Source: Nitratireductor alexandrii
Lineage (GTDB): Bacteria; Pseudomonadota; Alphaproteobacteria; Rhizobiales; Rhizobiaceae
Direction: 5' to 3'
Length of the DNA stretch: 64,000 bases
Assembly: GCF_004000215.1 (NCBI RefSeq)
Contig: NZ_RBVY01000010.1
Location: 38,804 to 102,803, forward strand
Shown: positions 26,423 to 34,160 of the stretch, piece by piece
How the letters are laid out: every line of letters begins with the position of its first letter
How positions within the stretch are numbered: the first letter of the stretch is position 1
Made by a program: the position numbers and the translations under genes
The notes under the pieces: model-generated
Told to the model about the DNA's origin: nothing
What the model saw: only the letters and a program-made list of their open reading frames with translations
Databases searched by the model: none

Positions 26423-27502
26423 CTACGCTTGCAGGCTCGCTGTGAGCAACGTGAGGCCGATCAGGAAGACGAAGGCGGCGCCGCCGATCTCGATCGCGGC
26501 GTGGATGCGATTGCCCAGACGGCCGTCGCCGGCAAGCGCCACGGCCCAGTTCTTGGCGACGACGGCCAGCGTGGCGAGCACCGAGACGGTGATCGCGGTG
26601 CCGAGCGCCATGGCGAGCACGGAGACGATGCCGCCGAGCCACAGGCCGTTGAGGAAGGAAAAGGTCAGGACGATCAGCGCGCCCGAACAGGGCCGCAGGC
26701 CGACGGCCGCCACCGCCGACCAGGCGGTGCGCCAGGTGAAACGGTCGCCGGAGATAAGTTGAGGGTTCGGCGCATGGGCATGGCCGCAACTGGCGCAGGC
26801 CGCGCCGGGGGCGTGGTCATGATGGTGATGGTGCCCGTCGCCGTGGTTATGGGCGTGATCGTGTGCGTGAGCGCCGTGATGATGATGATGATGATGGTCG
26901 TGGTCGGTCGCGATCGCCGCCGAAAGATTCTGCACCGGACCGCCGAAAAGCCGCGTGCGCAGCCGCGGACCGGCTTTCTGCCACAGGAGCCAGGCACCGA
27001 ACAGCGTGATTAGAGCGTAGCTGGCCACTTCCAGGAACCAGGTCGCGCCGGTCATCGAGATCGCGGTGCCGCGCAGGACCAAAAAGACCGCGCCGATCAG
27101 CAGGATGGCGCTCAGTGCCTGGAGGAAGGCCGAGACGAAGGAGAGCATCACGCCGCGTTTGAGCGCCACCTCGTTGGCCAGCATGTAGGACGAGATCACC
27201 GCCTTGCCATGGCCCGGTCCGGCGGCGTGAAAGATGCCGTAGGCGAAGGAGAGCCCGACGAGCAGCCAAAGCTTGCCGCTATCCTCGCGCATCGCCTTCA
27301 ACGCGCCGGTGAGCGCGCGGTAGAAGGCCTGCTGCTGGGTGTTGACCCAGTTGACCAGGCCGCCGAAAAGCCCGGTTTGCGGCAGCATTGCCTCGTTGGT
27401 GCCGATGCCGAGCGAGCTCTGGGCATGGCCGGGTTCGACCGCCAGCAGAAGGGTTCCGGCGGCCAGGACGGCCAGTGCGGGGATCGTGCGTGCTTTGGTC
27501 AT
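26423..27502 (-). CDS. NicO-family nickel/cobalt transporter
   Basis: Inner-membrane metal transporter of 359 residues, RcnA/NicO type. A signal-like N-terminus (ending near residue 28) precedes about six membrane helices. The family motifs HAAGPGHGKA in the first half and GLRPCSGALIVL in the second are both intact. Between them lies a His-rich loop (about 190-235) with a long His run and a CASCGHAH element, likely metal binding. NicO proteins move Ni2+ or Co2+, in or out. It starts 8 nt after the DUF1007 gene, so both are one operon. Confidence 0.9.
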   Translation of the reverse strand: MTKARTIPALAVLAAGTLLLAVEPGHAQSSLGIGTNEAMLPQTGLFGGLVNWVNTQQQAFYRALTGALKAMREDSGKLWLLVGLSFAYGIFHAAGPGHGKAVISSYMLANEVALKRGVMLSFVSAFLQALSAILLIGAVFLVLRGTAISMTGATWFLEVASYALITLFGAWLLWQKAGPRLRTRLFGGPVQNLSAAIATDHDHHHHHHHGAHAHDHAHNHGDGHHHHHDHAPGAACASCGHAHAPNPQLISGDRFTWRTAWSAVAAVGLRPCSGALIVLTFSFLNGLWLGGIVSVLAMALGTAITVSVLATLAVVAKNWAVALAGDGRLGNRIHAAIEIGGAAFVFLIGLTLLTASLQA

Positions 27503-27510
27503 GGCCGGCC

Positions 27511-28176
27511 TCAACCCTGTGCGGGGCAGGAGATTTCGAGCCGGGTCGCGAACAGCTTGCTCATGTCGTTGCCGGTCGGGTCGTTGAAGAAGGCCTCGGT
27601 CAGCGAGGACTGGTTTTGGGCGATCGCCTCGTCCGGATCGGGCCGCACCACCTGGCGCTCGCAGCCCGAAGGCAGGCCTTCGACCGCCATATAGGCATCC
27701 TCGATGAAATCGATCGCGGTATAGAAGGTCGGGTCGTAGACACCGAAATCCACCGTGCCGTCGAGTTCCAGCCTGTCCTTGGGCTGGGATTCGAACAGGA
27801 TGATGAGCTGATTGTCCTCGAAATTGACCATCAGCCGGTCCGGCGCCTTCATGGCGACCGGCTTGCCGTTGGCCGACACGATCTGGAAATAGTCGAACTC
27901 GCCGATCGAATCGTAGACCACGCTCGAGACCTCCTCGAGTTCGTCGGGGCCCAGTTTCAGATCGCCGTTCTTGTCGAATTCCACCAGTACGGTGCTGGAG
28001 AACAGGTCGTCGAAGCGCCACAGATGCCGCAGCGCGGTGACGGACTTGTCGGCGCCGATCACGACGTCGAGCCGTGCCTCGGCGAAAACATGCGGGTGGG
28101 CGCCGGCCGGTCCGGCTGTGCTGGCGGCCACGGCCACGAGAGCGGTGAGGATCGAATGTCGCATGGTCGGCCGCAT
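27511..28176 (-). CDS. DUF1007 periplasmic protein
   Basis: A 221-residue secreted protein: signal peptide (about 1-26, ending GAHPH), then the DUF1007 domain beginning HPHVFAEARL. This N-terminal His-rich start after cleavage is typical of the family. It is often found beside NicO transporters, as here, and may bind metal in the periplasm. Start ambiguous between 28176 and 28164; both give the same mature protein. Confidence 0.85.
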   Translation of the reverse strand: MRPTMRHSILTALVAVAASTAGPAGAHPHVFAEARLDVVIGADKSVTALRHLWRFDDLFSSTVLVEFDKNGDLKLGPDELEEVSSVVYDSIGEFDYFQIVSANGKPVAMKAPDRLMVNFEDNQLIILFESQPKDRLELDGTVDFGVYDPTFYTAIDFIEDAYMAVEGLPSGCERQVVRPDPDEAIAQNQSSLTEAFFNDPTGNDMSKLFATRLEISCPAQG

Positions 28177-28253
28177 GGACTACCTGCCGGATGGGAAGAT
28201 GGAATCGTGCCGCAGCATGACCACAAAGCGGGCGAAATTAGGACCGTCCCGTG

Positions 28254-29153
<900 letters not shown>

Positions 29154-29156
29154 GGC

Positions 29157-30362
29157 TCAGCCTTTCCCGGCGTGGCCGAGGATCGTTCGCGCAATCCCGA
29201 TCAGCGCCCGGTCGCTGCCGGCAGGTCCGAGCAGGGAAATTCCGAACGGCGCGCCGTCGACCCGGCCGAGCGGCAGGGTGATTTGCGGAAATCCGGTGAG
29301 GCCCGACAGGCACAACAGGCCGAGCGCGCGCTCGCGATAAGCTTGCAAGGCCTCGAAGGGCGCGTCCGCGCGCGGCGCGGCCCCGGGCACGGTCGGCAGG
29401 ACCAGCAGGCCGTTTCTCCCGAGCATGGCGGCAAGCGCCTCGCGCAGGGCGTTGCGCCGGCCGGTCTCGGCCGCCGCCGCGTCCGGGCCGATGCTGCGGC
29501 CGAAATCGAAGCGCTCGCGCACGCCCGGGCCGAGATGACGGTCTTTTGCCGACAACCATTGGCCGTGCGCGGCCCAGGCCTCGTGAGCCTGCAACCTGCG
29601 AAACGCCCAGTAGAGATCGTCGACGGCGAACGGCAAAGCGGGCGCGGTTTCCGCCTCGCCCAGCACCGCGGCGACGATCGCCGCCATGCGCCGGTACTCA
29701 TCGGCCTCCGCCGGTCCCAGAACGAGATCGTCAAGCACGGCCAGGCGCATGGGACGCAAAGCCGGTTCGTCCTTAGGCCCGTCGGTCGCGTCGCCAAGCA
29801 GCAGCTCGCCGACCTTGGCGTAAGTGTCGATGTCCTTGGCGAACCAGCCGAACGTGTCGAAGGACGGCGCCAGCGGCATCGCGCCGTCGAGCGAGATCGC
29901 GCCGTGGGTGGTGCGCAGGCCGATCACGCCGCAAAAGCTCGCCGGCGCGCGGACCGAGCCGCCGGTATCGGAACCGGTGGCGATGTCGGCCAGGCCGGCG
30001 GCGACGGCGGCGGCCGATCCCGAGGACGAGCCCCCGGTCACGCGCTCGGGTGCTGCCGGGTTCACCGGAGGGGCGAAATGCGCGTTCTGGCCCATCAGCG
30101 AGAAGGCGAGTTCGTCGGTCTGGGTCTTGCCGACGAAACGGGCGCCGGCCGTCAAAAGACGCTCGACCGCCGGTGCCGAGCGTTCGGCGATGCCGGCCTC
30201 GGCCTCGCGGTCGGGGTTGCCGCAGCCGGTCTTCATGCCGGCGACGTCGAAAATATCCTTGACGGCGAGTGTCAGGCCCGAAAGCGGGCCGGACGCGACC
30301 TCGCCGAGATCGGGGGCGGGATAGTCGAGCAGGGCGTTGTGGGGCGGAAGTGTATGGGTCAT
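29157..30362 (-). CDS. Amidase signature family hydrolase
   Basis: A 401-residue Ser-Ser-Lys amidase. Signature elements: Lys in LAVKDIFD (about residue 37), GGSSSGSAAAVAAG (cis-Ser region), and SDTGGSVRAPA (nucleophile Ser). Compact length fits small-molecule amidases rather than GatA (about 480). Substrate unknown. I place the start at the ATG at 30362; an in-frame TTG at 30371 also exists. First gene of the amidase-LysR unit, divergent from the ornithine decarboxylase leader. Confidence 0.88.
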   Translation of the reverse strand: MTHTLPPHNALLDYPAPDLGEVASGPLSGLTLAVKDIFDVAGMKTGCGNPDREAEAGIAERSAPAVERLLTAGARFVGKTQTDELAFSLMGQNAHFAPPVNPAAPERVTGGSSSGSAAAVAAGLADIATGSDTGGSVRAPASFCGVIGLRTTHGAISLDGAMPLAPSFDTFGWFAKDIDTYAKVGELLLGDATDGPKDEPALRPMRLAVLDDLVLGPAEADEYRRMAAIVAAVLGEAETAPALPFAVDDLYWAFRRLQAHEAWAAHGQWLSAKDRHLGPGVRERFDFGRSIGPDAAAAETGRRNALREALAAMLGRNGLLVLPTVPGAAPRADAPFEALQAYRERALGLLCLSGLTGFPQITLPLGRVDGAPFGISLLGPAGSDRALIGIARTILGHAGKG

Positions 30363-30436
30363 CGTTCGCAATCAGTTTACGGTGTGGGCAAGAATGTTCG
30401 ACGGGCGAAAAATTGCAAGTCCGGATCGATTTTTCA

Positions 30437-30465
30437 TTGATTGTGACGAACGTCGCGCCTATATC
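30437..30465 (+). promoter_or_regulatory. Candidate sigma-70-type promoter for ornithine decarboxylase
   Basis: TTGATT at 30437-30442 and TATATC at 30460-30465 are separated by exactly 17 bp. Transcription would start near 30472, leaving a leader of about 440 nt before the decarboxylase start codon. The match is partial, so confidence is modest. Confidence 0.4.
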
Positions 30466-30471
30466 CGCGCC

Positions 30472-30910
30472 TGCCCAAAGTCGCACGTGCCTGTGGGTGT
30501 CCGCCGGTCCTCGAAATGGCGAGGAAGCCGGTACGGTACCTGGACCTAACCACTCCAGTCGATCTCGCGGCCCAACCGCAGATCGAGGACATCTTGAAGC
30601 AACGACGGTGCGGGCCTTTCTGGTGTCTGCCGGTTGTCCATAAACCGGGGTTACTGAAGAGGCACACCTTCATTGCCGGCAGTGCGGAACGGGTCTCCCA
30701 ATCCAAAGCTGAGGCAGACAAAGCGAATCTTCGCCCCAAAGGCGCAGGTTCATCGCCGCGTGAAACGCGTTTCGAGCTCCGGTCATTTCCACCGTCCGGA
30801 TCCCGCCGCGCATTTTCGCGCCCTTTGTCCACCGCGGGGCCGGACGCCGTGTGCGCCGATGCCCGCGACCCTTGAGCCTGGCGGGTCGAACCGCCTGTTG
30901 GAGAGACCCG
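30472..30910 (+). ncRNA. Long structured 5' leader of the ornithine decarboxylase gene (candidate speF leader RNA)
   Basis: The 548-bp gap before the decarboxylase gene is too long for a plain promoter and is full of stable hairpins: 30504-30531 (CCGG plus CCTCG/CGAGG, loop AAATGG), 30561-30584 (GATC plus GCGG/CCGC), 30757-30769 (CGCGT/ACGCG, loop GAA). At the 3' end, 30866-30871 (CGACCC) can pair with 30883-30888 (GGGTCG), while 30883-30887 can instead pair with GACCC at 30905-30909, which overlaps the ribosome site GGAGAG (30900-30905). The speF leader motif is a known conserved RNA before this same gene in Rhizobiales. Assignment rests on gene context and structure, not a covariance search. 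The rest of the gap (30363-30436) shows nothing else. Confidence 0.6.
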
Positions 30911-32044
30911 ATGGCAACGCAGCGTATCCTCGATTTCCTCGCCACCCGCCGTCCCGACGGCCCCTGCCTGATCGTCGATCTCGACGTCGTGCGCGACAAT
31001 TACCGTGCCTTCGAGAAGGCGCTGCCGGAAAGCCGCATCTTCTATGCCGTCAAGGCCAATCCGGCGCCGGAGATCCTGCGCCTGCTCGCCTCGCTCGGCT
31101 CGTCCTTCGACACGGCTTCGGTGGCCGAGATCGAGATGGCGCTGGAGGCCGGCGCGACGTCCGACCGCATCTCCTACGGCAACACCATTAAGAAGGAGCG
31201 CGACATCGCGCGCGCCTACGACCTCGGCATCCGGCTGTTCGCCGTCGACTGCGTGGAAGAGGTCGACAAGATCGCCCGCGTTGCGCCCGGCAGCCGCGTC
31301 TTCTGCCGCGTGCTGACCGACGGCGAGGGCGCCGAATGGCCGCTCAGCCGCAAGTTCGGTTGCGTGCCGGCGATGGCCGTCGACGTGTTGCGCCACGCCG
31401 CGGCGCTGGGCCTCGACGCTCATGGCGTGTCGTTCCATGTCGGCTCGCAGCAGACCGACTTGTCGGCCTGGGATAAGGCGCTGGGCGACGCCAAGGCGGT
31501 GTTCGCGACGCTCGCCGACGAGGGCATCGTCTTGAAGATGGTCAATATGGGCGGCGGTTTCCCGACCCGCTACCTGAAGGACGTCCCGGCCGCCCAGGCC
31601 TACGGCCAGGCGATCTTCGAGGCGCTGTCGCGGCATTTCGGCAACCGGCTGCCCGAGACCATCATCGAGCCCGGCCGCGGCATGGTCGGCAATGCCGGCG
31701 TCATCAAGTCGGAGGTCGTCTTGATCTCGAAAAAGGCCGACAACGACAATGTGCGCTGGGTCTATCTCGACATCGGCAAGTTCGGCGGCCTGGCCGAGAC
31801 GATGGACGAGGCGATCCGCTACCCAATCGTGACGGCGCGTGACGGCGACGAGGCCGCGCCCTGCGTGCTCGCCGGCCCGACCTGCGATTCGGCCGACGTG
31901 ATGTACGAGAAGACGCCCTATCCGCTGCCGTTGTCGCTGACCATCGGCGACGAGGTGCTGATCGAGGGCACCGGCGCCTACACCACCACCTATGCCTCGG
32001 TCGCCTTCAACGGCTTCGAGCCGCTGCGATCCTACGTGATCTGA
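30911..32044 (+). CDS. odc: Ornithine decarboxylase (PLP, alanine-racemase fold)
   Basis: Decarboxylates L-ornithine (in several rhizobial homologs also lysine) to putrescine (or cadaverine). 377 residues, the short alphaproteobacterial form in fold type III. The PLP lysine is Lys48 in YAVKAN; the catalytic Cys lies in GPTCDSADV; the GMVGNAG and EPGR region binds PLP phosphate. Start at 30911 with GGAGAG 5 nt before it. It is followed by a GNAT gene, a pairing seen in several rhizobia. Product putrescine can feed homospermidine synthase at 4.3 kb. Expression is probably controlled by the long leader. Confidence 0.92.
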   Translation: MATQRILDFLATRRPDGPCLIVDLDVVRDNYRAFEKALPESRIFYAVKANPAPEILRLLASLGSSFDTASVAEIEMALEAGATSDRISYGNTIKKERDIARAYDLGIRLFAVDCVEEVDKIARVAPGSRVFCRVLTDGEGAEWPLSRKFGCVPAMAVDVLRHAAALGLDAHGVSFHVGSQQTDLSAWDKALGDAKAVFATLADEGIVLKMVNMGGGFPTRYLKDVPAAQAYGQAIFEALSRHFGNRLPETIIEPGRGMVGNAGVIKSEVVLISKKADNDNVRWVYLDIGKFGGLAETMDEAIRYPIVTARDGDEAAPCVLAGPTCDSADVMYEKTPYPLPLSLTIGDEVLIEGTGAYTTTYASVAFNGFEPLRSYVI

Positions 32045-32073
32045 CGGTTCGCAAGACCGTCGGATCATCCGGC

Positions 32074-32092
32074 GGCGGGCGTTCTGCCCGCC
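32074..32092 (+). terminator. Intercistronic hairpin after ornithine decarboxylase
   Basis: A perfect 7-bp stem (GGCGGGC / GCCCGCC, loop of 5 nt) lies 30 nt past the decarboxylase stop. There is no T-tract, so this is a weak terminator or an mRNA-processing hairpin before the GNAT gene. Confidence 0.35.
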
Positions 32093-32138
32093 CCGGCCCG
32101 CTTGTGGACACGTGTCTCCGCTTGGGAAGGATCTGGAG

Positions 32139-32756
32139 ATGGACCAGCGCGAATTTTTTCCGGTGATGGCGCTCGTGCCGCCTTTGCCCGCTGCGCCGGG
32201 CACGGGGGCAGGCGCCGCGACGATCACGCTTGAGACCGACGCCGACGCGCTCGCGCGCGAGGCGCTGCTCGACCGGGCGATGGGGCCCGGCCGCACACGC
32301 AAATCCTCCGAAAGACTGCGCCGCGGCCGCCTGCCGGCCGCCGGCCTGGCGTTTGCGGCGCGCGACGGCGCGGGCCGGCTGGTCGGTACGGTGCGGCTGT
32401 GGAACGTGGCGGCGGCACGGTCGCCGTCGCCTTCCGGCTTGTTGCTGCTCGGCCCGCTGGCGGTCGATCCCTCGCTCAAGGGCGCGGGCGTCGGCGCGGC
32501 GCTGATGCGCCACGCGATCGGGGAGGCCGGCCGCCTCGGCCATGGCGCGATCCTGCTCGTCGGCGACCCGGATTATTATCGGCGTTTCGGCTTCAGCGCC
32601 GACAAGACCGACGCGCTCGCCATGCCCGGCCCCTACGAAAAACACCGGCTTCTGGCGCTGGAACTGCGGCCGGGTGCGCTCGACGGCGCAAGCGGCGTGC
32701 TGGGCGCGTGCGGGAAAAGGAGCCCGCGGAGCCGCGCGCGCAGGATGGCGGCCTAG
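32139..32756 (+). CDS. GNAT N-acetyltransferase, YhbS-like
   Basis: A 205-residue acetyltransferase downstream of the ornithine decarboxylase gene. It has the LGPLAVDPSLKGAGVGAALMRHAI acetyl-CoA binding loop (motif A) and VGDPDYYRRFGF (motif B), typical of the YhbS branch. The ATG at 32139 is 7 nt after GAAGGA; an in-frame upstream GTG (32112) lacks one. A role in polyamine acetylation is suggested only by position. The C-terminus is basic. Confidence 0.82.
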   Translation: MDQREFFPVMALVPPLPAAPGTGAGAATITLETDADALAREALLDRAMGPGRTRKSSERLRRGRLPAAGLAFAARDGAGRLVGTVRLWNVAAARSPSPSGLLLLGPLAVDPSLKGAGVGAALMRHAIGEAGRLGHGAILLVGDPDYYRRFGFSADKTDALAMPGPYEKHRLLALELRPGALDGASGVLGACGKRSPRSRARRMAA

Positions 32757-32804
32757 ACCACGTCCCGCGAACTCGCATCCGGTCGCTCGGCGGCATGCAG
32801 CCAG

Positions 32805-32831
32805 TAAAAAGCCCGGCGCTAAGCGCCGGGC
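32805..32831 (-). terminator. Rho-independent terminator of the SCP2-domain gene
   Basis: A 9-10 bp GC-rich stem (GCCCGGCGC / GCGCCGGGC) is followed on the minus strand by a run of five T residues (TTTTTA). It lies 29 nt past the stop of the SCP2-domain gene, well placed for it. Confidence 0.85.
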
Positions 32832-32859
32832 GATCGTCGCGGCAAGGCAGGTTTTCGGA

Positions 32860-33141
32860 TCAGAGCACCTGGCTCAAGGCCATCGCCGCCGACATGTCGC
32901 CGTCGACCTTCATCTTGCCCTGCATGAAGGCGGCCGTCGGGTTGAGTTCGCCGGCGACCAGCGACTCGAAATCGTCCTTGGACATGGAAATCGTGCAGTC
33001 CGCCTCGCCTCCGCCGGTCGAGACGCTGGTGCCGTCGATCATGATGGCGCCGGCCTCGCCGAGGTCGAACTTCACCGATTTGTCGAATCCGGAATCGGCG
33101 AGGCGCTCGCCGATTTTTGCTGCGATCGAATCAAGGCTCAT
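32860..33141 (-). CDS. SCP2 sterol-transfer domain protein
   Basis: A 93-residue single-domain protein of the SCP2/sterol carrier superfamily. The typical pattern is visible: KFDLGEAGAIMIDG, a middle strand with DCTISMSKDDFESLVAGELNP, and QGKMKVDGDMS. Such domains bind fatty acyl-CoA or lipids in a hydrophobic tunnel. It sits divergent from the SDR that heads the acyl-CoA island, which fits acyl-CoA handling. Start at 33141 has GAGGAG 9 nt upstream. Confidence 0.88.
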   Translation of the reverse strand: MSLDSIAAKIGERLADSGFDKSVKFDLGEAGAIMIDGTSVSTGGGEADCTISMSKDDFESLVAGELNPTAAFMQGKMKVDGDMSAAMALSQVL

Positions 33142-33231
33142 GGGCTTTCTCCTCGTGGCGGCGCGCGCCTTTGTGGCGATGTCGGTTCGTCCCGCCGGCA
33201 AGGCGACGGGCAGGCCGGTGATAGCAGTCGA

Positions 33232-33260
33232 TTGACGTTTACGTCAACGTTGACTAGCGT
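33232..33260 (+). promoter_or_regulatory. Palindromic operator overlapping a promoter before the acyl-CoA island
   Basis: TTGACGT-tt-ACGTCAA (33232-33247) is a perfect 16-bp two-fold symmetric site, and GTCAACGTTGAC (33243-33254) forms a second one overlapping it. TTGACG at 33232-33237 and TAGCGT at 33255-33260, 17 bp apart, could be the -35 and -10 elements. From memory the site resembles MerR-type LiuR operators; I could not verify this. Confidence 0.5.
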
Positions 33261-33284
33261 CGTCGTCGCGGGAGGAGGCGCGCG

Positions 33285-34160
33285 ATGGGCTATCGAAGCA
33301 TTTTGCGGGACGACTGCTTTGCCGGCGAGGTCCATCTCGTCACCGGCGGCGGGTCGGGCATCGGCCGCTGCATCGCGCATGAACTGGCAGCGCTCGGCGC
33401 CCATGTCGTCATCACCGGCCGCAAGCCGGACAAGCTCGAGGCGGTTGTCGCCGAGATCACGCAGGATGGCGGCAGCGCCGAGGCGCGGGCCTTCGACATT
33501 CGCGACGAAGAGGCGGTGAAACAGGCACTGGCCGGCGTCGTGGAACGCCACGGCCGGCTTCACGGGCTGGTCAACAATGCCGGCGGGCAGTTTCCCGCGC
33601 CGCTGGAGGCGATCTCCAAGCGTGGTTTCGAGGCGGTGGTCGCCAACAATCTGACCGGCGGTTTCCTGATGATGCGCGAGGCGTTTTGCCAGTCGATGCG
33701 CAAGCATGGCGGCGCGGTCGTCAACATGGCCGCCGATATGTGGCGCGGCATGCCGGGCATGGGGCATTCGGGCGCGGCACGGGCGGGCATCGTCAATCTG
33801 ACCAAGACGGCGGCCTATGAGTGGGGCCGGCACGGCGTGCGGGTCAACGCCGTCGCGCCGGGCTGGATCGCCTCGTCGGGCATGGACACCTATGAGGGCA
33901 TGACCAGAGCGCTGATCCCGCATCTGAAGGATCACGTGCCGATCGGGCGCATCGGGGTCGAGGCCGAAGTGTCGTCGGTGGTGTGTTTCCTGCTGTCGCA
34001 GGCGGCGTCCTTCGTCACCGGCGTCACCGTGCCGATCGACGGCGGCGCGCCGCTCGGCAGCCCGCTCTACCCGGTGCAGGCGAAGAGCCGGATCGCCGCC
34101 TTCGACGGGTTTCACCGCGCCGTGACGCCCGCGGCCCTTGCCGGGGAGGATGCGGGCTGA
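33285..34160 (+). CDS. SDR of the citronellol/citronellal dehydrogenase (AtuB/AtuG) and PECR-like group
   Basis: A 291-residue SDR starting with the AtuB/AtuG-typical YRSILRDDCFAGEV. The cofactor motif is TGGGSGIGRC. Where classical SDRs have Tyr-x-x-x-Lys, this protein reads HSGAARAG, the pattern of peroxisomal trans-2-enoyl-CoA reductase and 2,4-dienoyl-CoA reductase, and the C-terminal half (RIGVEAEVSSVVCFLLSQAAS) also matches them. So it may be an enoyl-CoA reductase rather than an alcohol dehydrogenase. The stop overlaps the carboxylase beta start (TGATG). Head gene of the island, ribosome site GGAGGAGG. Confidence 0.85.
   Translation: MGYRSILRDDCFAGEVHLVTGGGSGIGRCIAHELAALGAHVVITGRKPDKLEAVVAEITQDGGSAEARAFDIRDEEAVKQALAGVVERHGRLHGLVNNAGGQFPAPLEAISKRGFEAVVANNLTGGFLMMREAFCQSMRKHGGAVVNMAADMWRGMPGMGHSGAARAGIVNLTKTAAYEWGRHGVRVNAVAPGWIASSGMDTYEGMTRALIPHLKDHVPIGRIGVEAEVSSVVCFLLSQAASFVTGVTVPIDGGAPLGSPLYPVQAKSRIAAFDGFHRAVTPAALAGEDAG

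Noticed and set aside
30434..32479. Minus-strand open frame of about 681 codons across ornithine decarboxylase
   Set aside because: Shadow of the decarboxylase and its leader; it has no recognisable domain.
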